A DNA stretch of 64,000 nt, taken from NCBI RefSeq assembly GCF_030936135.1, contig NC_082597.1, positions 47,685,095 to 47,749,094 of the forward strand. The letters run 5' to 3'. This document shows, one piece after another, positions 50,793 to 62,834 of this stretch. How positions within the stretch are numbered: the first letter of the stretch is position 1; each line of letters starts with the position of its first letter. Under the pieces are notes generated by a model. The model was not told the origin of the DNA. It worked only from the letters and a program-made list of their open reading frames with translations, and ran no database searches. This DNA is from Gavia stellata. Taxonomy: Eukaryota; Chordata; Aves; Gaviiformes; Gaviidae. The translations under genes were made by a program, and so were the position numbers.

Positions 50793-53700
50793 TTCCTTGA
50801 GCATTTTGTCAGTCTTGACACACCACTGACAGTCTCCTTCCCTCGGAAAGGTACCAGGAAGCTCTGTCTCTCCTGCTTTTCTCCCTTCCAAAAGATATGT
50901 TAATGAAAAAAATATACAGCCAAGACTTGTCCTGGTAGCTTTACCTTAACACACACATATTCACACACACAAACACACACTATCAGGACATGAAGCACAA
51001 ATTACACATTTCCCTGATGGGAAACTCTGCGGCCCCCTTCTGCTCTTTTCTTGCCTTTGGAGCCCTGCACACTCAAAACCTCACGTTACCCTACACCAGC
51101 ACATAGCATGAGGAAAGCCCACTGGGGAGTCTACCTTCAAGCATTCTAGCAAAATTAAAATGTTTATCATCTTCTTTAGCCTGCTTTATCTCTCTCAGCC
51201 CAGGAAAGCAGGTTTATATGTCTCCGTCCAGTCTAAGGCTCTTGAAGTGGAGAACCCTGGCACTCCAGGCATCATCCTGAGTCACCTCTACTTCTTTGTG
51301 CACCCAGAAACTCCCAGAGGAGACAGAGTTCTCTCAGCAGCAGGTCCACTGTTGAAGATTTTCACTAAAATATTCTTTCAGAGTACTTACAAGTTTAATT
51401 TCAGACAAGCTTGGAAAATCCATTAATCCTGACCTACACTGTTTGCACATAGTTTATATTGTACCGATTCATATTAGGTCAAATATTAAAGTGCTAATTT
51501 ATACCAATTTCTTAAGCACCCTACACAATAATGTATTATCTTTTCATATATTTCACTTAATGAGAGCCATGTAGAGTCTTACAGTTTCCAAATGATTCTC
51601 AGTGAACAGCATGATGACCTAACAACTTTTCATTAATTCCTAGGAAATGTATGTATACTTATATATTTAGAAAGTCAAAATGCTAAATGCTTACTGTTTA
51701 TAGATGGAACTCACTACCATTGTGGGATAATTTTACAAATGCATTATTAAATTCAGAAAACTGATGAAAGTAGTGCTATGGTTGATGGAAATTGTAAGTC
51801 AAATTCTATCTCACTGTTAGTGAAAATCACTGAAATATATATTTTTTTTTACGAGTGCTTTTACATGCACCACAAAGCTTCATTTTAGGACTACACAGTG
51901 GACTACTGTCCATTTCAGCTGAAAAACCAAGAGCTAAATAATTTATGGAAAAGATGTTAATATAACCTAAAATTTTGTAGTCTTAAACGGTAAGAAAATT
52001 AAGGGTTATTGATCAGTTTCTCTAAGGGAAAGGAGGACATGACATTCTTATATATCCTCTGAAAAACTCTTATGTGTTTACATTAAGGAAAATATATTTG
52101 ACTCTTAAAAACTGAATATTTTCATGAGGTAGGTAATCTTTCAATAGCAAAGCAACAAAATATCAGAGCTGATACCTGACTGTATTCAATAGTTATTGCC
52201 TACAGACTAGCAGTGTCAGCCTGGTCAAGACATTTTACTCTGCTTCCCAGTTTCAGGGTAACCAAGGTTTTAAAGGGATCGCTTCAGTTGTTGACCTAAT
52301 GCTTTCCAACTGTATAGCAGGCATTATATCCAAGAGTCCACAAACTACTTCACATTCCTCCATTCACTGTAGGTCAGAAAACACTCCTCCTATCTTATAG
52401 AAAACTTAGATCTACAGAGCAAAAGTTCATGGAATGGGAAAATAAACTTCCTTGAAAGAAAGTAGGGGAGAACAAAGGCACCGGTCAGCACACTACATCT
52501 CTGGATGGATTTATTAGAGAAAACTCTCAGATGTTACCAGGATGTCAGCTGCACCTCAAATTACAGAAGAAAATATCACAAACAAACAAAGCTGCCAACA
52601 ACTCTTATATCTATAACTTTAGGAAAAATTCCTTTCACCTATCACCACCTTCAAAACTTGAGCTTTTTGTCTTTGTTCAATCCTGTTGTTGAAGAGTTAC
52701 TGTTATCAGCTGTAAACTGGGGGTGAGAGCTCTGCAAGCAAGCAGAAGCCCTAAGACCCTCAGGGGAATTATTTGTGGAATCTCTCACAGGTCACAGCAG
52801 TTAGGGGGGAGGCAGACTCTTACTGTAACCCTCGGGCCTTCAACATTATTTCTGAGCATAACACAGGTCCTCAGAAGTAATTTGGTGACAAGATTTTTGT
52901 AAAAGGACCCTTAAGAGCCCTTTCAGGCACATGTGATGGCATGAAGTATTGAATTTTCAAGTTTATAGAAACTTCTGTGTATAGAAAAAGAAAGGGTCAC
53001 TATCCTTTAGTTACAAGGGGAATTAATAGGCCGTAATCATACTGACATACACTAGATAGACTAGGTTGTTGCTTTTTTTAAAGGAAAAACATCTGTTTTT
53101 CTTTTTAATTTTTACTTAATTTAAAGAGAATTTTAATTTTTAATTTGTTTTGAAATTTAATTCTGGTGCAGCTAAATATGTAAATATGCATTTCATATAT
53201 GCATATATGCTTACACTTGGAAAAAATAGAGGACTGAATGCAAGTTAAAAAACCCTCAGTTTTCAGTGCCTTCAAAGTTAATGTTTAATGAGAAATACCC
53301 TGTGTTGGATGCTCTGCAATAAATTTTTAGTGAAAGGATATCAGAATACAACCTTTTATAACTACCATATCAGAATAATTGTGTAAATGATCCATAACAC
53401 AAAGCCTCAATACATAATTGTCCAAACTTCTTACCAAAAATATTGAAATGGACTGTGCTCTTTTTGGTAGTTTTAGAGACTAACATTACTATCAGACTCT
53501 CCGGTGTGTTTTGTCTTTCTTATGAAATATTAATGTAGTTCAACAAAAAGCATCCAAATAAAAAGTTTTAAAAAAATCTCAGTGAGAAACTACCAATAAG
53601 GCAGAAGAACCTTACATAATTCAGCCGCCACCATCTGTAGTTAAGATATCGGAACATCGTCCTAAGTAATCTAGTTTGTAAAAACAATCAATATGGCTCA

Positions 53701-56700
53701 CAGAAACATTTACTGTATATTATGTCAGGAGAATACAAAACAAAATCTCTCTAAGATATGTACAGGGACTGTGTTGTAATCCATTTGTTTGTGCTGGTAT
53801 TGTTTCCTTGGGCTATTCTACTGAATCAAGGCATAGAATTACAAACAAAATCTTCTTATTGTGAAAGATTTTTCATTTTTCCTCTAGGTACTGCTTTTGT
53901 TTTAACTTTGCCCTATACACAGGCTTCACTGCCTAGCTAATTTCTACATGACAGAGGCAGTTTTGAAGTTATGTATTGATCCAGGCTTTACTGATGAAGC
54001 TGTCCTTATTCCCTCCATCTCCACCACTAAAGTCTGATAACCTCTCACCTGCATGATGTCTGAAAGTTGTTTTGAAAGAAAGAAATTTAAGATACTTGTC
54101 TATCATCTGTCAGCATCCTATAGGCTGGAAGGAATTCAGCTCCATGGGGCTCTATTAGGGGAGAGGGGTTTGTTTCTACCTCTTCTTCACACAGAGGCCT
54201 TGAGGCAACAAACATTTCTTCTCAGTGGACCCATGGTCTGGCAAGACTCTAGCCTCACATGGAAACATTCAATGTTTCTGGCCGGGAGTCTTGGAAGAAT
54301 ATGGGTGAGAAAAGGAAAAAAAAAAAAGTTATTTTTAATATTATAGAAACTCCACTAAATCTGAACAGAGTATCACAAGACACAATGAAAGCACTGCATT
54401 CAGAAGGTATGTCACTTGCCAAACACAGAAGTCAAATCATAACAGTTTGTCAATTGCACAAAGAAAAGTTTGTGAGAATCATCTGTAACAGGAAACATTA
54501 AGCACACTAAATATCCGTGTCAATTTTTTAAATGTGATACAATACAGTCATGAAAACAAGATTTAGCTAGCATTGAATAAGGTGAATATATTCAGTTTAG
54601 CAGTGGGCCATAAATGTGTGTATATGTACAGATATATACATATGTATATATAGCTATATCTCTTTTAGAAATATATGATGCCTTTTACCACATTGACCTA
54701 TATTAAAATAGATGTTGTAGTATTTACTTTCCTTTTTTCAAGTTACTGTGGCTTCAGTATCCATTTTATATAGCAGTAGCTGTAAAAGAAGTAGGGAGAT
54801 TTAATCCAAGAAAACTGTAATGGTACCATAAACAGATTTCACTAAAACACTCAGTGAAAATTAAAATAATACTTGAAATAAGAATTGGAATATAACCTTG
54901 ACACGTGCAATAATTCTGGTATTATCAATGACCTCAACTCATTACTCAACTCAGTACTCAGGGAAAGAAATGAAAGACAAGACACTACATAATAATGACC
55001 TATACTTGGAACTAAAAAGAAGTATTAGACAACTGATGATAAAAAACAGATTCTTGAATTTTGAGCAAACAGAATGCAGGTGCCACAAGCAAGGTACAGA
55101 ACCCTGAAAAGAATGATTGACAAACCTATAAAAAAAAGAATGCTATAGCACTCTAGAGAGAAAAACAAGAGGAAAAACAAATAAAAGGAGTTCTCCTGTT
55201 TTGATGAGATTCTCTGCTTCTAAAAGACAGCTAATAGACACACAGGCAAGTAAACTAACCCAATTTCTTACTATTACAAACAAAATTACATTAAAAGATC
55301 AGTACTGGTGCTGAAAGTCAAGCAGTCAAAAATTAGGAAATACCTCAACTGCCTCTGCCTGTTCACTCTCAACTTGGCCCCCAGGACATAACTAGTATGA
55401 TAGCAATATAATCACAAGTTATTTTGTTTCCGTTTATCCTGAGGGAACACTGAGCTGCTCTTTAATTCCATAATTGGTGAACAAGAAGCTGACATGTTCT
55501 GCTGCAGACAGGAACACTGACTCCCATGAGGAAAAATGAGCATGTTTTTCTAAAGCGTAATGCACATTTGTTTCAGTCATGAAACAGGAACAAACTATAG
55601 GGTTAGTGAAGTAGTATGGTTGCTCCATCTGCTCAGTCCTTGCTTCTGTTTTGATAGTGTCCCATTTGAGTATGTCTTACCAGAAGCTAGGGTAGGACCA
55701 CCATTTTATTTAATTTTGTAAAAGAGACTTATTGGTTAGCAATGCTGTTTAGCCATCTAGCTTGAATTACAGCTAGTAACAAAAGAATAAAAGGCTCTGC
55801 CCAGACCACCCAGTTTCTGAAACATTAAACATAATATGGTTTAGTTTTAACTCAGTACACTCATTCAAAATTAGATGTATAAAGACAGTCAACAGCCTTC
55901 ATTTAAATTCTTGATGCTGAGCACATACAATTGCCAATAAAATCAATAGCTGATGAAAATGATCAGGGCCTCTTAATATTTTTTCTTAGTTTTCATACAT
56001 CTTAACATTAAATCAACACTGAATTAAAAACAATATTAGACAGTTTTTCAAGTGCTGTAGTAAGTGATTTAGAAATATCTCTGTCTTGAAGACTGCATTA
56101 AACTTATTTTTATCATTCCAAAGATACTTGGAACACGCTATAAATTCAATTGAAATAATAACCACATTTTTCATCTGTATAGGCCCATGTAATGCACCAC
56201 TAAAATCAAATCACATCTGAAGAGACATAGAGATGGGTGTTTTAATATTACTTCAAGCAATGCTGAGTTACTTGGAGTAAGGAAAGAAAAATATTTGTTT
56301 TTGCATCTACTGCAAGACAAAAAACGGCAATGATAACCTATCAAAAATAAGATCTTGCATGAGGGCACAATAATTGGAAGATACGGGTTTGACCCCAGAT
56401 TCTACAGATTTATTTATATCACTGTAATAGAGCCAATTACAAAAAGAGTTCAGAGCAGGGTTGTCTTTGTATTTTACAGTATATAAATTCAAGATCTCCA
56501 ATACTATAGGAAAAGAAAGCCAGTTATGAACATAGTAGAATATTTAAAAACATCCTTCCTGAAAAGCTGAAGCTTCATTTACTAAACCAGTGTCATTAAA
56601 CGCTGATACGATCACATCTCAGCATCTAGGAACCTACTAGTTCTAGCATTACTGTTGTTAGCTGGTATTAATGTCATATAAAAGCTAATGAACAGCACCA

Positions 56701-57189
56701 TAGTGGCTCACGGAAGCAGGACAGAAAATGCATTCATTATCACTGTGTGGCTTAGTATTAAACTTCATGCTGTGCTTTCCTCAAATGTTAGCGAAAACAA
56801 TTGTTCTAAAAGTTGTATTTGAATTTTCTCTTTGATAACTACTCAGGAGAACAAGCATCACCAAATATCTGCATGGCTACTAATCAATGATTAATTAGTG
56901 TTATCTCTGATTACTTAAGTGGCACAGCTATATAATACTAGAGCTCTAACTACACTGCCAGAGGACAATATGGGCAGGCTCAAGCATGCCAAGTCTCATG
57001 ATCTTGAATTTTTCTGTTCACCTTTTTGATTTGGCCTAAAGGTAGTTTGAGCTCACAGCTTTGTTGCTGGCAAAAAAGTCTTGATTTGGGAAATCTTGCT
57101 TAATTTAATTTATAGCAAACTAACATTAGCTTTTAATTACTGACTCATGTATCGAGAAACTAAGAAGAAATAAACTTTCTCAACTCTCC
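50793..57189. other. AT-rich sequence, no gene seen
   Basis: There is a short CA-rich stretch (50951-50981) and a TATA/TGTA-rich stretch (54618-54662). Open frames are at most 97 codons. No repeat family was recognised. Confidence 0.45.
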
Positions 57190-57788
57190 TTCTTCTTGCC
57201 ACAAGTTGTGCTCAGCCCCTTCCAACCCTTTAGAGATGTGACAGGTGGTGCAGGGAGTTGGGGTCAGTGCATAATGGTTTCTTTCTCCTGTTCCTTATTT
57301 CGTACTCTTTTCCTTCAGTGCTCCTCTGTCTTGACATGGCTTGCCCATGGGCCACGGTCCCTCAGTGATGTCCTTGCCTTGGTGTGAGTCACCCACAGCC
57401 ACAGTCCCTCAGGAGCTTCCATGCTTTAGCGTGGGGTCACTGTGGGCCCCAGTTATTTCAGAAGTGTATCTTCCAGCATGGAGTGCCTCCTGTTTTTCCT
57501 TTTGTGTGTCCTCACCTATCTTCTGGGTCTTATTTTGTGTATTCTCTCACATGCATCTTCATGCAGACCCTCCCACCCCTAGAGCCTACCTTCCTCTCTT
57601 AAATACACTTGGGCAGTCTCCATAAGCTCCTCTGACTGGGTGAAGTTTTGACAACAGTGGATTGTTCATGCATTTCAGAGACACCCCAAAATGGCTGTGA
57701 CCAATGCAGCCATTGGCTCATGGCCTTCTCCCACCCAGGGCGCCCTGCAGCCTCCACTGCCCAAACCCTGCCATTTATGCCCAGTGTA
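57190..57788 (-). mobile_element. Diverged LTR related in design to the one at 29.5-30.6 kb
   Basis: Read on the minus strand it begins TACACTGGGCATAAATGG and GGGTTTGGGCAGTGGAGGC, matching the other LTR's start (TGTATTGGGTGTAGTTGGC, GGTTTGGGTAGC), then a CCAAT box (57712-57716 region) and a TATTTAAGAG TATA-like site near 57598-57607. Upstream on the plus strand it has the same run of TTCAGTG..CATGGG-type units. It is shorter and far more mutated, so it is an older or different subfamily. The ends are uncertain. Confidence 0.6.
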
Positions 57789-60559
57789 AGACTCCATGCT
57801 GTTCTCTGGAAGTTCTAAACTGAAAATATCTGCTGATGTATTGGGCTGTAGCACAGCTGGCTTTGCTTAGGCCTGATCCAGCAGTGTGCCTGAAAGGATT
57901 GAAGCTAGCATTAGGGCCCTGACAATCTTTCCTCTGCACCGTTCTGGAGCTCAGAATGAGCCAATGTGGAGACCCACACTTGACTGATAAAGAGGATGTA
58001 TTCCTGTGTATTATTCTGTTTCAACAAGGAAAGTCTAATTTCTGTAGGCTGAAAAAACAGCCTAAATTTTCTTCACTCTTTCCTTTCCCTGGATTTCCCA
58101 GAAACAAAAGCTGTGAGCAAATCATATACATTTAAAAAACCCACAATTTTCTATAAATCACTGCAGAAAAGATAATAATTTTAATAACATATTACTCAAA
58201 CGTACAAGTATTGTGTGGAAAACCTCTTATGTTTGATTCTGACTCCACTGAAGACTATTTTCCAAAAAGCAGAATGGTAAACGACACTTAGAAATTCAAA
58301 GCTGAGTATGCATATTAAGTGCTTATGCTTCAGCAGTTTAGAGTCATTTTCAGATTCTAGGAGATAAAATAATGGCATATTGTCCAGCATTTATTTATTT
58401 GTTTGTTTGTTTTGTGCTGGGCTGTTTTATAGACAAATTACTTGGTTGTTTTTTTTCAGCTGGTGTGAAAGAGATGCTGAAGAAATCTTCCCACAGGTAC
58501 AACTTCAGTGCTAAGACAGTTGAATTAAAATGTAATTACCTACATTGCTATTTGTCTTTTTTTTAATTTAATGCTAAGTACTTCTTTCCTCTGCTTCATT
58601 TAGTGCTTAATGTTATACAGCGATTTTTATCCCTGTAGTGACTGCAGTTATGTAAACTAATGAGTTAAATTTTATCCTATATTCATCACAGTCATATACA
58701 TTAAAGGCAAGAAATGAATGCTGTAGAATTATTTTCCATCATGATTGTCAGAGAGTTGGAAAATCTTTATCTGAAATGACCCTAAAACACTCTTCGGTTG
58801 TTAGCAGCTAAATTCTATGAGACATCACGTGATTACAGCAACACTGATGCAAAACTGGAACACATGCAAATGGAGTAACCCTGGCTTTAATGACCAGAAG
58901 CTGACCCTGACTTCAGCAAAAGATTCAAGTAGTGCCAAAACCCAAATCTCAAACTTCCTTAGTAATGGGAACTTAGCTTTAAAGAAATTCAAACTTGAAT
59001 CCAGTCTTCTTGTTGATTCAACTCCATTGCTAGAGGTAAAATATGACACAAATGAAGGATACAAATCTTGGAAGTCTAACTGGAACCAAGATCCCAGAAA
59101 ACGCAAAAATATTCCTGAGATTTATGCAGCCCTCTCATCAGGAAAAAAAGTGAAAACACAATACTACATACCAAGAATGTAAACAGTTATTCTGAGTTCA
59201 GATGGAGATGAGATGACCAGTTGAATGCTTGTGGAGAAGGTGGGCAAAAAAAAAAAATCAACCAGACAAAGAAAGCAAGGAGGATGTGGGAAAGCAAGAA
59301 AGACAAGTTATAATGGCATTTTAAGTATTTAAATATTCTTTTTGAAAAATACTATGCAGTAAACATATAAAGCTCAGTATATTCTTAAAAGGTGTTGATG
59401 ATAACATTTTAAGGGAAGATGGAGGCAACACGAAGGACAAGAAATAAGTAGAATAAAGAATAAAGCTGGCACAAGAATTATGTGCATGTAATAAGCACAG
59501 TTAGTTTTTAAATTAGAAGAAGGCAAGGTTCTAGAACAACTTTTTAATATCAGTTAAAGGATTAAAAAAAAAAGCTATTTAAGACAAAGATGGATCAGCT
59601 TGAAGAGCAGTTGTAAGGCTTGTCAACTGCAATAGACTGGATTCAGTGACATGGGAAATTCTTTCCAGTTTAACATTTCATTTCAGTGAGTGGAAGAAAT
59701 TATAGAGATAATATTCAGCTAAACTGATTTTTTTCTGACTTAAAAATGGAAGAACTTAAGAACCTGAATACTTAAAGTAATTTTTGTGAAAGCACTTAGT
59801 AAGAAATAGGGTTGGAAAGGAAAATAATATACTTTAAAAGGCTGAGCTCAATAAGTCAAATCTTTAATTTCTCTTACAAAAAAAAAAATGTAGCAAAAGG
59901 GAATACAGTAAGCTGACACTCACCAAAAAGTCCTATAGAAACAACAGGTAATGAATTCAGTCCACAGGCAAGAGTAAAACATAAGAGGTGTATTTGACTG
60001 CTTCAGTAGTAATTTGATGACACTGAAATCGAAAAGGTCATTCACAAAGTAGAAGCAATGATATATTACTAAAGATGAGTATAAACAAATAGGGCAAGAA
60101 GGCAAGGATAAAGTCAGAAAGGTTAAGGAAAGAAAAGAGTTACAGTTCTCTGAGAACATTAAAAACATAGAAGTAATAGATGATAATACAGTAGACACTA
60201 AGAAGAAGAGAAAAAAAAAGTCTAATTCCATTACCTATAAGGAGAGAAAAAGAAACTCTAGTTCCATTACTTATCAGGGAAGGAGAGCATTCAAGTGGAC
60301 TACTCTGAAGAGCTAAAAAATTAAAGGAACATTTTTTTCCTTTGTTTTTTACAGAAAAGGTTATGACCAGATACTCAGTACACAAACAAAATAAAACAAA
60401 AATAAAAATTGAAAGGATTGAAATAAATGCCAGAAGAGGGCAAGAACAGATTAAAACCAATTCTAATAGATTAAATTATTCAAAGAGAAGGATCTGATAA
60501 CACTTTACCTATGAATTCTGAAAAAAAAAGGCCCAACCTATCTTTGGATTTTAGTTTTA
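57789..60559. other. AT-rich sequence with one 121-codon open frame, no gene assigned
   Basis: The plus-strand frame 58817-59182 (121 codons) is Lys/Ser/Asn-rich, starts at an ATG and has no recognisable domain or signal peptide. The purine-rich DNA at 59,200-60,500 may be earlier parts of the ancient CR1 that is recognisable from 60,560, but I cannot align it by eye. Confidence 0.35.
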
Positions 60560-60985
60560 CGTTGAGGTCTTATGGAGATTGAAAAGATCCTTGTAAGAAA
60601 GAGAACACTGAGGTAAAGTGAAGGAAAGACATAGTATCTGTCTTTAGTAAAGGGAGGAAAAGCAATGCCTGGGGAATCATAGATCAGTCAGTTTAGTTGT
60701 GATGTTTGAGATTATAGTAGGAAAAAAATATTAAGACATTATTTATGTATTTACTTATAGGAAAACAAAACACTAAGTATCCCAACATGTATTTCTCTAT
60801 AAATGAAGATATCAGGACAATCTAATTACCAACTTTGTAAGGATAGTTAGCTTCACAGGTAGAAAAGAAATAGCAGGTGTGACAATACATTGACCTTAAA
60901 TAACCTTGTAATATTGTCTTTTTAACATTTTCATAAGCAAGCTGGGGAGAAATAATGGTCTGAAAGTAATCCCCTTACAATAAAT
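60560..60985 (+). mobile_element. Ancient CR1/L3-like LINE, plus strand, reverse-transcriptase region
   Basis: Although heavily mutated, the order of words follows the amniote CR1 reverse-transcriptase region: a CTGTCTTTAGTAAAGGGAGG part (GNITPIFKKG), CTGGGGAATCATAGATCAGT (NYRPVSL), GACAATCTAATTACC (QTNLI), TTGACCTTAAATAACCTTGT (VYLDFSKAFDTV) and ATTTTCATAAGCAAGCTGGG (ILLSKL). Many frameshifts and stops are present, so it is a fossil. Confidence 0.65.
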
Positions 60986-61854
60986 GCCTTCTTAAAAAAT
61001 ATTTTCTTGATGAACACTTGTCAGTGTTTCTAGCTAAATTGCAAATATGGCACAACTGGGGTCTTGTCTAGCTCCACAGATTCCCTGGAAGTTTCTTGTG
61101 TGCTTTGGTTTCTGATAATCAAGGAAATATGACAATTAGCAAACCATTTGTGACCTCAAACTAAAGTACATATTCTACTTGCCAAATTTTTTTTTCTCTT
61201 TTAAGCTGCCCATCTAAAAAAATTAGAGTCTCTGAATTCTCCTTATGATTTATAGAAGAAAATAAATAAAAAAGCAGTATTTTTGTTACATGAAAAATTT
61301 GATTTTCTTAATATTTCTAATCCTAGATTATGTAGGGCTCAACATCTACTTGGTTTGAAGACCAGAAAACCATTTGGTCTTGGTTAGTTCTGGCTACTAA
61401 CATCCAGAAAGATTTGTATTCTTATTCATGTCATTTTTAATTTCTCTAGAATGGGAATTTATTTAGAATAGCTGTGGGAATTAAGTAGATAAATAAACAT
61501 TCCAAAAGAAAATTCTAGTCTTCTAAAGGGTTAGTCCACATGGAGTCCAATCACAAATTAGAAATGCTGCATATAAAGAGACTAGAGTTTATCTTCTGTT
61601 ATCACTCAGTCTTCAGCCTCTTCAGCCAGTAGAACTGCCAGTTATGGTCTGTATACCTGTCCACGAGGAAGGCAGATGAGAAAGCCAACAAATTTGATAT
61701 TGGACAGCATGGGGGTATTTGTAAACTGCTTGTCGCGTTAAAGGGCAAGGCAATTTGGCAGAAAATAAACCCCCTTGCGTTCCAGCTTGTCCTCAGATAT
61801 CAGAGGGGCTGGGGGCGGCTAGGCTTAGATTCTGAGTGATGCCCAATTTTTCTG

Positions 61855-61987
61855 TGTTACAAGTCTGGTCGCGTTCAATGTATTGAACTCTCACGATTAC
61901 GGATACACTCATAACACCGTCAGGATGTTACAAGTCCGGTCGCGTTCAATGTATTGAACTCTCATGATTACGGATACACTCGTAACA
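61855..61987. repeat. Two 62-bp palindrome-bearing units, period 71 bp
   Basis: Copies 61855-61916 and 61926-61987 each start TGTTACAAGT and end (C/A)(G/A)TAACA, and each has a perfect internal palindrome GTTCAATGTATTGAAC followed by GATTACGGATACACTC. A partial third copy is at 62047-62075. The copies differ at only about three positions. Confidence 0.92.
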
Positions 61988-62661
61988 CCATACCCTTTCA
62001 GTCTAGTCGTGTTCCATGAACTAGCATGGCCACACTTAAGGGATTTGGTGGCGTTCAATGAGAACTCTCACGGCTAGATTAGTGAATAGTGCAGTTTATT
62101 GAAGCAACAGATACACAAGTTCTTTTGGATTGCCGGTGATAAAATTACTGCTTGCAAAGCATGTGCAAATACCAAGAATATGAGTAATATAGCCTGGCTA
62201 CAAATGCGTTAAATTATAAAGTGACTCTATAGAGATTTCTAAGTTTCCCGGGGAAGCACTCGGTATAACCAAGTGTTCGAATCTTACCCAAAGGCGTCCC
62301 TGTGGGGGGGGATAGGGAGGCTCAGCCTGTCGACTGATCCCAGGTGTCAAAGGTGGTCTGTGATGGTATCTTCCCTTGCATCCTTCCTCTCTTAAGCCAT
62401 TTTTATATTATTTGTCCTTACAGGTGGAGCTTGAGTGACTCTAGTCATACATACCTCTATTGTAATTGGTGTAAAAGTTTCTTGTTTACTTTTAAAGGTA
62501 TAGACTAAGAAAAATCCAGAGCGCAAGCTCAGTGAGGGGTGGTCGCACCTTGGAGGTGGGTAGCTTTGGGATGGAGGTGTGTTTTCTGGTATTACAATGA
62601 GACTATAATGAGCAAAGTTCACCCAAAGGATAGTATTTTGTCAAAAAATGTCAGACTGTTG

Positions 62662-62703
62662 GCTCAGGGTGGTAAATATGCAGCTCAGGGTAGTAAATAT
62701 GCA
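62662..62703. repeat. Tandem duplication, two 21-bp units
   Basis: The unit GCTCAGGGTGGTAAATATGC plus A is repeated head to tail with one difference (G to A). It lies in the U3 part of the third LTR and may be a duplicated control element. Confidence 0.92.
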
Positions 62704-62834
62704 GCTTGTCAGTTCCATAGTACTTCCAGTTCCCGTCTTATCACAGAGCCTGGCCGCGGTGTCTTCACTCCGCTCCACTCTCCATGTAGTTTCTCTTAGA
62801 GTCAGCGCACCAAGCTCCCCTGGTGTTGCCAACA

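Larger units (their letters stand above)
61853..62834 (-). mobile_element. Third LTR, unrelated family, CpG-bearing
   Basis: The segment stands out by CpGs and by retroviral control signals on the minus strand: TATA box TATAAAAATGG near 62398-62410 and AATAAA at 62093-62100, followed by a U5-like part with repeated palindromic units. Candidate ends TGTTGGCA (at 62834) and AACACA (at 61853) give about 980 bp, but no target duplication was found, so the ends are tentative. DNA left of 61853 (about 61,700-61,852) may be a leader remnant; it has TTGGGCATCACTCAGA directly inside, which could be a decayed tRNA primer site. No retroviral gene is seen. Confidence 0.6.

Noticed and set aside
62240..62300. 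GTTCGAATC word like a tRNA B box
   Set aside because: No matching A box or cloverleaf with paired acceptor stem can be drawn, and the word lies within an LTR.
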